A DNA stretch of 64,000 nt. Source: Arthrobacter bambusae (GTDB lineage Bacteria; Actinomycetota; Actinomycetes; Actinomycetales; Micrococcaceae). This document shows positions 55,495 through 64,000 of the stretch, piece after piece. Position 1 is the first letter of the stretch. Every line of letters begins with the position of its first letter. Made by a program: the position numbers and the translations under genes. The notes under the pieces were generated by a model, which was given only the letters and a program-made list of their open reading frames with translations, was not told where the DNA came from and ran no database searches. The stretch is from positions 307,505-371,504 of the forward strand of contig NZ_JAUSSZ010000003.1 of assembly GCF_030812595.1 (NCBI RefSeq), given 5' to 3'.

Positions 55495-56400
55495 ATGGAT
55501 TCCCTCGCAGCAGCACCAGGAACGGGCCCGGCTACCAGCCCGTTGCCCATTCTCCGCAAACCCCGTCCAGCCGCGCGCTTCGCGGACCTGCCGGCCGACC
55601 GCACGCTTGTCATGGGAATTCTGAACGTCACGCCGGATTCATTCAGCGACGGCGGCAAGCACCCCACGGCCGATACCGCCATCGCGCACGGCTTGCGCAT
55701 GTTGTACGCCGGAGCGGACATCATCGACGTCGGCGGCGAATCGACCCGCCCGGGTGCCGAACCCGTCTCCCCGGAAGAGGAACAACGCCGGGTCCTGCCG
55801 GTGATTCAGGCACTCGTGAAGGCCGGGGCGCTCGTCAGTATCGACACGACGCACGCATCGACGGCGGCGGCGGCCGTGGAAGCCGGTGCCGCAATCATCA
55901 ACGACGTCTCAGGTTTGAGCATGGAACCTGAGATGGCCGAACTCGTTGCACGCACGAAGGTGCCCTACGTCCTGACCCATCGCCGGGGCGACGCCGAGAC
56001 CATGAGCAGCCTTGCCGACTACGAAAATGTCGTGGAGGAAGTCATCGAGGAGCTCAAGGGCGTCCGCGACAAGCTCTACGCGGCAGGCGTCACACCTGAA
56101 CAAATCATCGTGGATCCGGGCCTGGGCTTTTCCAAGGACGAGGAGCAGAACTGGCAACTTCTCAAGCACATCGGCAGGCTGGATGAACTTGGGCACAAGG
56201 TCTTGATCGGCGCTTCCCGCAAGCGGTTCCTTGGGACGCTCCTGACCGTGGCCGGCAAGGCCGCGGCACCACAGGAGCGGGACCACGCCACAGCTGCCAT
56301 CACGGCGATCAGCGCCGCGAATGGCGCCTGGGCCGTGCGCGTACACGACGTCGGCCCCAGCCTTGACGCCGTCAAGGTTGCGGCGCGCATCAGACACTAA
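55495..56400 (+). CDS. folP: Dihydropteroate synthase
   Basis: This 301-residue TIM-barrel enzyme joins the pterin to p-aminobenzoate and is the sulfonamide target. The signature GILNVTPDSFSDGG lies near residue 41, DIIDVGGESTRPGA follows, and IVDPGLGFSK and GASRKRFLG are present. The N-terminal 30 residues are a Pro/Ala-rich extension. It is 7 bases after folE. Confidence 0.96.
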   Translation: MDSLAAAPGTGPATSPLPILRKPRPAARFADLPADRTLVMGILNVTPDSFSDGGKHPTADTAIAHGLRMLYAGADIIDVGGESTRPGAEPVSPEEEQRRVLPVIQALVKAGALVSIDTTHASTAAAAVEAGAAIINDVSGLSMEPEMAELVARTKVPYVLTHRRGDAETMSSLADYENVVEEVIEELKGVRDKLYAAGVTPEQIIVDPGLGFSKDEEQNWQLLKHIGRLDELGHKVLIGASRKRFLGTLLTVAGKAAAPQERDHATAAITAISAANGAWAVRVHDVGPSLDAVKVAARIRH

Positions 56401-56429
56401 GCTTCGTGAACAGAGGGGGAGGGACCGGT

Positions 56430-56789
56430 TTGGACAAGATCACACTGACCGGCGTGACCGCCGTCGGGCATCACGGCGTCTTCGACTTCGAGCGGCGGGA
56501 CGGACAGCCGTTCGTCGTCGACGCAGTGCTGCACACCGATTTCAGCAAGGCCGCGGAAACGGATGACCTGCAGTTCACCGCACACTACGGTGAAGTGGCC
56601 GAATTCATCACATCCCTCATTTCGGGCGAGCCATTCAACCTGATCGAAGCCCTCGCAGTGCGGATCGCCGAGGGGATCCTGGCTGGCTTCAACGTCGCCG
56701 CCGTCGATGTCACAATCCACAAACCCAAGGCTCCCATCGAGGTGCCCTTCGGTGACGTCGCTGTCAGTGTCCACAGGGAGCGTGCATGA
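56430..56789 (+). CDS. folB: Dihydroneopterin aldolase
   Basis: This 119-residue enzyme cleaves dihydroneopterin to 6-hydroxymethyl-dihydropterin. The typical VTAVGHHGVFDFERRDGQPFVVD start, the YGEVAEF catalytic region and the IHKPKAPIEVPFGDV end are present. TTG 56430 is preferred to GTG 56406 because a strong GGGGGAGGG lies six bases before it. It overlaps folK as ATGA. Confidence 0.94.
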   Translation: MDKITLTGVTAVGHHGVFDFERRDGQPFVVDAVLHTDFSKAAETDDLQFTAHYGEVAEFITSLISGEPFNLIEALAVRIAEGILAGFNVAAVDVTIHKPKAPIEVPFGDVAVSVHRERA

Positions 56790-57325
56790 GCTCCCGTTTC
56801 ACAAAAGCCATCCTGGCCCTCGGCAGCAACCTGGGGGAGCGGAACGACACCCTGTCCACCGCCGTTGCCGACCTCGTTGACCGGCCTGAAATCCGCCTGC
56901 TCGGAGTCTCTCCCGTGGTGCAGAGCAAAGCTGTGGGCGGGCCCGTGGGGCAACCGGATTTCCTCAACATGGTGATCGCCATCGAGACCACCCTTGCGCC
57001 ACTTGACCTCTTGCAGCACTGCCACGACGTCGAACAGTTGCACCACCGGGTACGGGAGGTCCGCTGGGGGCCCCGCACTTTGGACGTGGACATCATTGTC
57101 TATGGCGATCTCACAAGCGACGAGGAAACCCTGACCCTGCCGCATCCGCGGGCCGCCGAGCGGGCCTTCGTGCTCTATCCGTGGGCCCTTCTGGACCCCG
57201 CGGCGCGGCTCAACGGTGAGAGCGTCGCCGAACTGGCCACCCGGGCAGAGGACTTTCCCGGACTTCGGCCTTTCGACGGCTTCGACGGATCCGGCAGCGT
57301 CGCTGCCGCGGGAGCGGTGGAATAG
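56786..57325 (+). CDS. folK: 2-amino-4-hydroxy-6-hydroxymethyldihydropteridine pyrophosphokinase
   Basis: This 179-residue enzyme transfers pyrophosphate from ATP to 6-hydroxymethyl-dihydropterin. It shows LALGSNLGER, PDFLNMVIAIET, the signature RWGPRTLDVDII (metal-binding Asp pair) and LPHPRAAERAFVL. It completes folE-folP-folB-folK as a contiguous folate block. Confidence 0.95.
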   Translation: MSSRFTKAILALGSNLGERNDTLSTAVADLVDRPEIRLLGVSPVVQSKAVGGPVGQPDFLNMVIAIETTLAPLDLLQHCHDVEQLHHRVREVRWGPRTLDVDIIVYGDLTSDEETLTLPHPRAAERAFVLYPWALLDPAARLNGESVAELATRAEDFPGLRPFDGFDGSGSVAAAGAVE

Positions 57326-57328
57326 CCC

Positions 57329-57850
57329 ATGAAGGCCATGCGTCCGCTCTTGTTGGCGATCATCGCCGTCGTCCTTGCGGCAATCGGCTGGCTGGCCACT
57401 GTGCTCACTACGCGCTACAGCATGGCGACGCCGGTGCTTCCTCCTTCCGCGCTGGTAACCATGGGCTTTATCGCCGTGCTCACGCTGATCATGGGCATCC
57501 GCGTCCTGCGCTGGCGCAACGGCAAGAAGAAGGCCATGCTCAACCCGATCCTGGCCGCGCGAACCTTGGTCCTCGCCCAGGCCTGCGCCTATGCGGGAAC
57601 CGTGCTGCTGGGCTGGCATGTTGGAATCGCGATTGAGCAACTCCGGCTTTGGAATTTCCGCAGCGACCAAGGCATCTTGTGGCTCGCGCTCATCATGGGC
57701 GGCGGCGGGGTCATCATGACCATCGTGGGCTTCGTCGTGGAGCGGTTCTGCCGGATCCCTCCGGAAGACTTGGAAGGCGGCCCCGGTGTCGGGGATTCAC
57801 GCCGTGGCGAGGCCAAGGGCGAAGGCGAATATGCATACCGCGGCGATTGA
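57329..57850 (+). CDS. DUF3180 family membrane protein
   Basis: This is a 173-residue actinobacterial protein with four predicted membrane helices (starting LLLAIIAVVLAAIGWLATVL; then LVTMGFIAVLTLIMGI; VLAQACAYAGTVLLGW; and LIMGGGGVIMTIVGF) and a short charged tail. A DUF3180 gene directly after folK is a common actinobacterial arrangement, but no biochemical role is known. Confidence 0.88.
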   Translation: MKAMRPLLLAIIAVVLAAIGWLATVLTTRYSMATPVLPPSALVTMGFIAVLTLIMGIRVLRWRNGKKKAMLNPILAARTLVLAQACAYAGTVLLGWHVGIAIEQLRLWNFRSDQGILWLALIMGGGGVIMTIVGFVVERFCRIPPEDLEGGPGVGDSRRGEAKGEGEYAYRGD

Positions 57851-58343
57851 TCCTCCGGGCATCCAGTGGCTGCGCCTTTCGCCGAAATACGTGTCGGTGC
57901 GGCTCGTGGAGTGGGCCATCGGCAACGTGATCACGATCGGCCTGTTCAGCCTGCCCTTGCTCTTCGTGGAACTGGGTTGGTGGAAGTGGCCACCGCTATG
58001 GCTGGCCGTCGCCCTTCCCGCGGCCTTTTTGCTGCTTGCCCTTTGGCGGCTCGTATTGATCCCGAGGCAAGTGAGGGCCATCGGCTACGCGGAACGCGAC
58101 GACGATCTTTTGGTCCGCCGCGGCATCTTCTTCCAGCGGACCATGGTGGTTCCCTATGGTCGGATGCAGTTCGTCGACGTAACGGTCGGACCCGTCGAAC
58201 GGCTCCTGGGCTTGTGCACCGTCAAACTCCACACCGCATCGGCTGGAACCAACGCCCGCCTTCCCGGACTTCCCGCCGCTGAAGGCGCACGGCTGCGCGA
58301 GCAGCTTTCGGCCCGCGGCGAAGCGAGGCTGGCAGGGCTGTGA
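57831..58343 (+). CDS. PH-domain membrane protein (YdbS-like)
   Basis: This 170-residue protein has two helices (about 27-48 and 54-74) followed by a bacterial PH (DUF304) domain containing the family hallmarks RRGIFFQRTMVVPYGRMQFV and the GLCTVKLHTASAG segment. It overlaps the preceding gene by 20 bases. GAAGG lies 5 bases before ATG 57831. It is paired with the longer YdbT-like protein downstream; the Bacillus pair is implicated in membrane and export stress. Confidence 0.86.
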   Translation: MHTAAIDPPGIQWLRLSPKYVSVRLVEWAIGNVITIGLFSLPLLFVELGWWKWPPLWLAVALPAAFLLLALWRLVLIPRQVRAIGYAERDDDLLVRRGIFFQRTMVVPYGRMQFVDVTVGPVERLLGLCTVKLHTASAGTNARLPGLPAAEGARLREQLSARGEARLAGL

Positions 58344-59848
58344 CCCAGGAACGGACCGTGGTCGACGGCGACTGGCACCGCGTCCATCCGGCGTCGCCGT
58401 TCGTGCGGGGCTGGGTGGCCCTCGCTGCGATCGTCTACTTCTTTGGCCGCGACACCTTCGAGCGGACGCTCCAGGGCCGCGGAACCATCGGCGACAACCT
58501 CAACGAGCGCACCCTGTGGCTGCTTGCCGGGGGCGGCGTCTTCCTGTTGCTGGCCTTGGGCTCCTTTGTCCTTAGCTGGTATTTCACCCGATACCAGCTC
58601 GCCGAGGGGTATGTCAGGGTCAACACCGGGTTTTTGTTCAAACAGCAGCGCCAGGCGCGGCTCGACCGGGTCCAGGCCATCGACATCGTGCAGCCCCTCC
58701 TTGCCCGTATTTTCGGGCTCGCGGAGTTGAAATTCGAGGTGGCCGACGCCGGCCACTCGGCCGTGCGGCTCTCTTACCTGAGGCTTGAGCAAGCCAAGCA
58801 GCTCCGTGCCACCATACTGGGCAGGGCCGCCGGCATTGCTGACGGGAGCGAAACGGTCCAAGTGCCCGAGGCACCCGAGCAGGTAGTGCTCTACGTGCCG
58901 CCGGGAAGGCTTGTCGGGTCCCTGATCCTGAGCGAGCAGAGCTTCTTCATTGTGCTCAGCGCCATCGCGTCGGTGCTGGTGTCAGTGCTGACCGAGTCCC
59001 GAGCCTTCATCCTGTACTTGATTCCGGCAATCCTCGGCTTGGGAACGGCCTACTGGCGCTCGTTCAACACGGGCTACAACTTTACGGCGGCAATCTCCCC
59101 TGACGGCATCCGCTTGCGCTACGGACTCCTGGATACCCGGGCCCAGACCGTGCCTCCCGGGCGTATCCAGGCCCTCAAGGTCACGCAGCCGCCGCTGTGG
59201 CGCCTTCTCGGCTGGTATCGGATCCACGTGAACGTTGCCGGTTACGGCGAACACCACCGCAGCGAAGGCGAGCACCGGACCATGCTGCTTCCCGTCGGCC
59301 GGAAGCCCGAGGTGATGGTGATGCTCTCGCTCGTCCTGCCCGACCCCGGTACGGCCGACCCTGAGCGCGTGTTCACGGCCGGGCTGACCGGCCTGGATTC
59401 CGGCGCCGGCTTCGTCACCACCCCCAAGCGTGCCTGGATCCTTTCTCCGTTGGGCTGGCGACGCAACGGCTTCCTTTCAACGGATACGGCCCTGCTGCTG
59501 CGCTCCGGACGTTTGTGGCGGAAGCTGGTGATGGTCCCGCATCAGCGAACCCAGTCCATCGCACTCCACCAAGGTCCCTTGGCCCGGCTCTTCGGGGTGG
59601 CCGACCTTGTGTTGCATACGACTCCAGGTCCGGTGGCGCCCCGGCTCATCCAAGCCGCCGCCGGGGAAGCACTCGGCTTGTTCGACCAGCAGGCGGCCCG
59701 GGCCCGGGAAGCCCGCAAACTGCAGAACCTGGCACAGGACAATTCCGAGCAATGGCTCCCGCAGCGACGGACAGCGCCAGTGCCTGCGCCGACAACCACG
59801 CATCCCATGCAACACGCATCGACCCAGGAGGAACCCGACCATGGCTAG
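58340..59848 (+). CDS. PH-domain membrane protein (YdbT-like)
   Basis: This 502-residue protein carries several membrane helices and three bacterial PH-like (DUF304) segments recognisable by repeated motifs (KQQRQARLDRVQAIDIVQP; RYGLLDTRAQTVPPGRIQAL; RSGRLWRKLVMVPHQRTQSI). It is encoded immediately after its short partner with a GTGA overlap. Its molecular function is unknown. Confidence 0.88.
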   Translation: MTQERTVVDGDWHRVHPASPFVRGWVALAAIVYFFGRDTFERTLQGRGTIGDNLNERTLWLLAGGGVFLLLALGSFVLSWYFTRYQLAEGYVRVNTGFLFKQQRQARLDRVQAIDIVQPLLARIFGLAELKFEVADAGHSAVRLSYLRLEQAKQLRATILGRAAGIADGSETVQVPEAPEQVVLYVPPGRLVGSLILSEQSFFIVLSAIASVLVSVLTESRAFILYLIPAILGLGTAYWRSFNTGYNFTAAISPDGIRLRYGLLDTRAQTVPPGRIQALKVTQPPLWRLLGWYRIHVNVAGYGEHHRSEGEHRTMLLPVGRKPEVMVMLSLVLPDPGTADPERVFTAGLTGLDSGAGFVTTPKRAWILSPLGWRRNGFLSTDTALLLRSGRLWRKLVMVPHQRTQSIALHQGPLARLFGVADLVLHTTPGPVAPRLIQAAAGEALGLFDQQAARAREARKLQNLAQDNSEQWLPQRRTAPVPAPTTTHPMQHASTQEEPDHG

Positions 59849-60791
59849 GCCAGGACGTCTCGGCGTAGGAATCATCGGCGCCGGCAAGGTGGGGGCCGTG
59901 TTGGGTGCGGCCCTGCGCGCGGCCGAGCACGCCGTCGTCGGGGTTTCCGCCGTATCCGAGGCGAGCCGGGAGCGGGCGGAGACGCTGCTGCCGGGTGTCC
60001 CGGTCCTCGAAATCCAGGAAATCGTGGAGCGGTCCGAATTGGTGCTCGTCGCTGTTCCGGATGATGCCCTCGGCGAACTCGTGGCAGGACTCGCCAAACT
60101 GGGAGCATGGCAGCCCGGCCAACTCGTGGCGCACACGTCCGGCCGCTTCGGCGTCGGAATACTGAAGCCGGTCCGCGCGGCAGGTGCCATTCCGCTTGCG
60201 CTGCACCCCGCCATGACGTTTACGGGCATGAGCCTGGACCTGACCCGGCTCATGGACTGCACCTTCGGGGTTACCGCCGACGCCGCGATGTTGCCCATCG
60301 CCCAAGCCCTCGTTGTGGAAATGGGTGCCGAGCCGGTGGCCATTGCCGAGGCCGATCGCACGCTTTACCACGCAGCGCTCGCGCACAGTTCAAACCATTT
60401 GGTCACCCTCGTGGCCCAGTCATCCCAGCTGCTTCGGGACATCGGCGTCGACGCACCAGAGCGCATGCTCGGCCCCTTGCTCCGCGCCACCTTGGAGAAC
60501 GCGCTGGCCTCCGGCGAGTCCGCGCTGACCGGGCCCGTGGCCCGCGGAGATGTGGGGACCGTCGCCGCCCATTCGGAGGCCCTCAAAGAGTACGACGGCG
60601 GTGCCGGCGGCGATGTCCTCGCGGCGTACCAGGCCATGGCACGCGCCACGGCCCGCCGGGCAGTCAATCGCGGACTGCTCAAGCAGGGCCAGTTGGGCGA
60701 CATCAACAACGCCTTGGACGGCCCAGGTACGCCGGACAACGGTGAAGACCGTCCAGGCGACGACACTGCCGGGGCGCAGGAAGGAAACTGA
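59841..60791 (+). CDS. Rossmann-fold and DUF2520 domain protein
   Basis: This is a 316-residue protein. A Rossmann NAD(P)-binding start ([19 protein letters not shown]) is followed by the [19 protein letters not shown] pattern. The C-terminal DUF2520 domain has [10 protein letters not shown] and [19 protein letters not shown]. It is directly before panC with a 2-base gap, a widespread pairing. It is unproven whether it is a pantothenate-pathway enzyme. AGGAGG precedes the ATG. Confidence 0.88.
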   Translation: MARPGRLGVGIIGAGKVGAVLGAALRAAEHAVVGVSAVSEASRERAETLLPGVPVLEIQEIVERSELVLVAVPDDALGELVAGLAKLGAWQPGQLVAHTSGRFGVGILKPVRAAGAIPLALHPAMTFTGMSLDLTRLMDCTFGVTADAAMLPIAQALVVEMGAEPVAIAEADRTLYHAALAHSSNHLVTLVAQSSQLLRDIGVDAPERMLGPLLRATLENALASGESALTGPVARGDVGTVAAHSEALKEYDGGAGGDVLAAYQAMARATARRAVNRGLLKQGQLGDINNALDGPGTPDNGEDRPGDDTAGAQEGN

Positions 60792-60793
60792 GA

Positions 60794-61696
60794 ATGACCA
60801 TCAAACTTGTGACCACCGCAGCGGAACTGCGGGCCGAAAGTGCGCGGTTGCTCGCGGAAAAGCGCGGCAGCTCGCTAGGCCTTGTCCCCACGATGGGAGC
60901 GCTGCACACCGGCCACGCGGCGTTGGCCCGGACCGCCGTCGAGCAGAACGACGTCGTGGTGGCCTCCATATTCGTGAATCCCCTGCAGTTCGGCGAGGCC
61001 GCGGATCTCGAGCGCTACCCCCGCACGCTTGATGCGGATATGGCTCTCTTGGACGCGGAGGGCGTGGATCTCGTCTTCGCACCGTCCGTTGACGAGGTAT
61101 ACCCCGGTGGGGAGCCCTTGGTCCGGGTGACCTCGGGACCGTTGGGCGAGAAATGGGAGGGCGCGTCGCGTCCTGGCCACTTTGACGGCGCCCTCACAGT
61201 GGTCGCCAAACTGCTGCACTACGGGCTGCCCGGCGGTCCAGCCGTCGACGGCGGTGCTGCCGCGTACCGCGCGTATTTCGGTCAGAAGGATGCCCAGCAG
61301 TTGGCCCTCGTGAAGCGCATGGTGGCCGATCTCAGCTTCCCCGTGGACATCGTGGCCGTGCCTACCGTGCGCGATGAGGAGGGCCTGGCGCTTTCCAGCC
61401 GGAACCGTTTCCTTTCCGAAGAAGAGCGAGAAGCAGCCCTGGTGCTGTCCCGCGCCCTCCGCCTTCTTGAGTCCCGCGCCTTGGCGAACGAGCCGCTCGA
61501 GCTGGACTCCGCCGTCGCGCTCGTTGAATCGCAACCCCTCGTGAAGCTGGACTACTTCGACGTCGTCGACCCCCGCACACTGGAACCGCTCGCCGAAAAC
61601 TGCAAGGAAACTCCGTTCCGGGGTGAAGGCCTTGCCATCATTGCGGCGAAGGTCGGCCCTGTGCGGTTGATCGACAACGTGCCGCTGAGTTCCTGA
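60794..61696 (+). CDS. panC: Pantothenate synthetase
   Basis: This 300-residue enzyme ligates pantoate and beta-alanine. The nucleotide-binding motif appears as [15 protein letters not shown], a HxGH variant. [50 protein letters not shown] and LSSRNRFLS are all present. It ends the plus-strand run that began with ftsH. Confidence 0.95.
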   Translation: MTIKLVTTAAELRAESARLLAEKRGSSLGLVPTMGALHTGHAALARTAVEQNDVVVASIFVNPLQFGEAADLERYPRTLDADMALLDAEGVDLVFAPSVDEVYPGGEPLVRVTSGPLGEKWEGASRPGHFDGALTVVAKLLHYGLPGGPAVDGGAAAYRAYFGQKDAQQLALVKRMVADLSFPVDIVAVPTVRDEEGLALSSRNRFLSEEEREAALVLSRALRLLESRALANEPLELDSAVALVESQPLVKLDYFDVVDPRTLEPLAENCKETPFRGEGLAIIAAKVGPVRLIDNVPLSS

Positions 61697-61834
61697 GCAC
61701 TCTTAACTTTCGGATTCCCGCACGCAAACGTTTGGATTAAGCTGCTGACGGGAATGCGGCGGAGGCTTAGACTGTTGGAGTCTTCACCGGTGTCGAGCGC
61801 CGGACACTATCGCACCCAAAGCCGAGGGATCCTC

Positions 61835-63283
61835 ATGTCTACCGACGTCACATCAGGCGCGACCGGTGGCCCCGTACCGGAAACGGGGACACAACAATCC
61901 AGCGACAGGATGTCGCGGGAGTCTGTCACCGTCATCGTCACTCTACTCGTGGCCACCTTCGTGGTGATCCTCAACGAGACCATCATGAACGTCGCGTTGC
62001 AGCGGCTCATGACGGACCTCAACGTCGACGCACCCACAGTCCAGTGGCTCTCCACTGGATTCATGCTGACCATGGCGGTGGTCATCCCCACCACCGGCTT
62101 CATCCTCCAGAGACTCACCACTCGAGCGGCGTTCCTCCTGGCAATCGGACTGTTCAGCAGCGGCACGCTGCTCGCCGCGCTAGCCCCGGGTTTCGGAGTG
62201 CTCCTGTTGGCGCGCATCGTCCAAGCGGGCGGCACTGCGATCATGCTCCCGCTGCTGATGACAACCATCTTGACCTTGGTTCCCCTGTCCCGCCGAGGTG
62301 CGGTAATGGGTAACGTGACCATCGCGATTTCGGTTGCGCCAGCCTTGGGCCCCACGGTTTCCGGCATCATCCTTGACCATTTCTCGTGGCGATTCATGTT
62401 CGTCTTCGTGCTGCCGGTGGCCCTGTTGGCCATGGGCCTCGGTGCAAGGTTCCTCACCAACGTCGGCGAGCGAGGCAGCGTGCGGCTCGACTTCCTCTCG
62501 GTGGTCCTGACCGTTCCTGCCTTCGGCGGGTTGGTCTATGGATTGAGCCAGATCGGCGGCCACGGCGGAGTCGCTGCCGCGCCGATCGCTGCGCTGGTGA
62601 TCGGTGTCCTGTGCATGGCGGCGTTCGTCTTCCGCCAGCTCAGCTTGCAGAAGTCCGACGCACCCTTGCTGGACCTCAGGGCATTCAACTTCCGCATGTT
62701 CACGGTGTCGGTCCTGCTCATGGTGGTCGCCATGATGGCCCTGTTCGGCGGAGTGATCCTCCTGCCGCTCTACCTGCAGAACGTCCTCCACCTGCAGCCG
62801 ATGGAGACCGGCCTGGCGCTTCTTCCCGGGGGCTTGGCGATGGGGCTCCTCGGCCCGGTTGTCGGCAGGTTGTTCGACAAGATCGGTCCGCTCCCGCTGA
62901 CTGTGACAGGTTCAATCCTGCTGGTGCTCACACTGTGGCAGTTCTCGATGCTCAACGCGGATAGTCCCCTGTGGTGGGTCGTGGTCCTTTACGCAGTACT
63001 TAGCCTGGGACTCGCGTTGCTGTTCACGCCGGCGTTCACCACAGGCCTCAACCCGCTTCCGCCCCACCTCTATTCGCATGGCTCGGCCATCATGAGCACG
63101 CTTCAGCAGGTGGCGGGGGCCGCAGGGACCGCACTCCTGGTTTCGATCTTCGCCGTCGTGGCTGCCGGGTCCGGCTTTGTTGCCGGGATGCAGGCCGCGT
63201 TCCTGACAGCCACTTTGATTGCAGTGGTTGCCGTAGTGCTGTCCACCATGATGCGCAAGACCGAGGGGGCAGCCGGGCACTAG
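61835..63283 (+). CDS. DHA2-family (14-TMS) MFS multidrug transporter
   Basis: This 482-residue major facilitator has 14 expected helices. The LNETIMNVALQRLM segment and the WLSTGFMLTMAVVIPTTGFI stretch are typical of EmrB/QacA-like proton antiporters, as is the motif-C-like ISVAPALGPTVSGIILD. It probably exports hydrophobic drugs. No regulator is adjacent. GAGGGAT precedes ATG 61835. Confidence 0.9.
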   Translation: MSTDVTSGATGGPVPETGTQQSSDRMSRESVTVIVTLLVATFVVILNETIMNVALQRLMTDLNVDAPTVQWLSTGFMLTMAVVIPTTGFILQRLTTRAAFLLAIGLFSSGTLLAALAPGFGVLLLARIVQAGGTAIMLPLLMTTILTLVPLSRRGAVMGNVTIAISVAPALGPTVSGIILDHFSWRFMFVFVLPVALLAMGLGARFLTNVGERGSVRLDFLSVVLTVPAFGGLVYGLSQIGGHGGVAAAPIAALVIGVLCMAAFVFRQLSLQKSDAPLLDLRAFNFRMFTVSVLLMVVAMMALFGGVILLPLYLQNVLHLQPMETGLALLPGGLAMGLLGPVVGRLFDKIGPLPLTVTGSILLVLTLWQFSMLNADSPLWWVVVLYAVLSLGLALLFTPAFTTGLNPLPPHLYSHGSAIMSTLQQVAGAAGTALLVSIFAVVAAGSGFVAGMQAAFLTATLIAVVAVVLSTMMRKTEGAAGH

Positions 63284-63336
63284 CCCGCTTGCGGTTGCTC
63301 GTTCGGTTGTGTTTCCTGGCTGGTCGCTTGCTTGGG

Positions 63337-63388
63337 CGGGGGCGTGTGACCTGGCCGGGGGCGTGTGACTTGGCCGGGGGCGTGTGAC
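63337..63388. repeat. 19-base tandem repeat, about 2.7 copies
   Basis: CGGGGGCGTGTGAC recurs at 63337, 63356 and 63375 (period 19), with CTGGC/TTGGC between. It lies about 50 bases after the efflux-pump stop. No function is evident. Confidence 0.65.
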
Positions 63389-63501
63389 GCACGGCATGTT
63401 TCTGGCTTGTGCCCGAAAGGCCTCCATTCTGGCGGGGATTGAGGCCGAAACCGCCGTGTTGTAGAGGGTTTTGGACTACGGGATGGTGGTGTCGGCGTGA
63501 T

Positions 63502-63530
63502 TTGCGTGGGGTGTTGGGGGTGTGTAGAGT
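63502..63530 (+). promoter_or_regulatory. Candidate rRNA promoter
   Basis: TTGCGT (63502-63507) and TAGAGT (63525-63530) are separated by exactly 17 bases. They fit the housekeeping-sigma consensus and lie about 420 bases before the 16S gene, as in other actinobacterial rrn operons. Confidence 0.6.
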
Positions 63531-63763
63531 AGTTCGAGTCGCCGCCGCTGAAGCGGAAAGATAGCGACCGACCCCCTTTCAAATGGAAACCAATTTTCTT
63601 GGTTCGCTTTGGTGTGTTCCGGTGTGGTTTCCGGGGTCGTGGACGGTGTTTGTCCGGTGTGGTTCCTGGTTTCGGGAGTTGTGCGGGGCGGGCGGGTCTG
63701 GTAAGTTTGGAAAGTTGCTCCGGAGCGAGTCTGGCCTTGTGGTTGGGTGGTGCCGGGTGTGTC

Positions 63764-63795
63764 TGTTGTTTGAGAACTCAATAGTGTGCCAAGTT
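63764..63795 (+). promoter_or_regulatory. rRNA leader antitermination/processing motif (boxA-like)
   Basis: TGTTGTTTGAGAACTCAATA followed by GTGTGCCAAGTTT closely resembles the conserved leader element (boxA/boxC region) before actinobacterial 16S genes. It supports reading the region as an rrn leader. Confidence 0.7.
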
Positions 63796-63952
63796 TGTTG
63801 ATACCGATTTTTTTGTTGAATTGGTTGAATTTTTGCTGGATTGCTGCGCACCCCCGTGTGTGGTGGTCTGGTTTTCAGCTGGTTTCAGATTTTGCAGTCG
63901 TCTTTTGCCGTTATTTCCGGTGGGGATGGTTGTGTTCGTTTTTGTTTTTACT

Positions 63953-64000
<48 letters not shown>

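Larger units (their letters stand above)
63284..63952. other. rRNA operon leader region
   Basis: The 670 bases before 16S rRNA have no convincing gene. They hold a 19-base tandem repeat near the upstream end, one well-spaced promoter, an AT/G-rich untranslated leader, and an antitermination/processing motif. The base composition shifts to G/T-rich on this strand, which is usual for actinobacterial rrn leaders. Confidence 0.75.

Overview
The window is high-GC actinobacterial DNA of the Micrococcaceae, most likely Arthrobacter sensu lato (Arthrobacter, Paenarthrobacter or Pseudarthrobacter). The evidence is the GC-rich codon use, the actinobacterial kinase/PBP/RodA/PstP/FHA operon followed by a tRNA-Leu, the DUF5997, DUF3180 and DUF2342 families, a tilS-hpt-ftsH-folE-folP-folB-folK-panC block, and an rRNA operon whose leader looks like other actinobacteria. 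Nothing points to phage, plasmid or CRISPR. The window is chromosomal, and both edges cut genes: a Ser/Thr kinase on the left and 16S rRNA on the right.

Bases 1-7,720 hold the cell-wall growth and signalling operon on the minus strand: fhaA, fhaB, pstP, rodA, pbpA and pknA. The genes are nearly all stop/start coupled, several with TTG or GTG starts. The operon is followed by tRNA-Leu(CAG) with a strong terminator. Bases 7,700-20,550 are metabolic and regulatory: a TetR regulator divergent from a putrescine-oxidase-like flavoenzyme with a palindromic operator between them, molybdate-type modBC without modA, a LysR-effector-like protein, an unusually short LacI-like regulator, a RelA/SpoT synthetase-domain protein, an alpha/beta hydrolase, a PfkB sugar kinase, a PEBP protein and a HAD phosphatase.

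Bases 19,250-22,000 hold a LuxR-type regulator divergent from hxlB-hxlA, the ribulose monophosphate route for formaldehyde. After that come a GDPD phosphodiesterase, a YCII/ECF-sigma pair, glycerate kinase, a frameshifted uracil permease divergent from a RutE-like reductase, phosphoglucomutase, a POT peptide transporter, an amidase with a dipeptidase E, and rhodanese. Then follow pheA, a diacylglycerol kinase, serS, an AbiEi-like protein, a second HAD phosphatase, an FUSC-type membrane protein, a SatD-like protein and inorganic pyrophosphatase. Several intergenic gaps here carry short inverted or tandem repeats.

Bases 44,660-61,700 run on the plus strand: dacB, a DUF2342 zinc metalloprotease, tilS, hpt, then ftsH, folEPBK, a DUF3180 protein, two PH-domain membrane proteins, a Rossmann protein and panC. 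The usual hpt-ftsH neighbourhood is interrupted at 49,427-52,489 by a compact five-gene set. It encodes two paralogous secreted proteins with SipW/TasA-type leaders, an ER-type signal peptidase (SipW-like), a secreted LPDTG protein and a third small exported protein. I read this as a self-contained surface-fibre or matrix export module, and it is the most interesting locus here. A DHA2-type efflux pump and a 670-base rRNA leader region with a recognisable promoter close the window.
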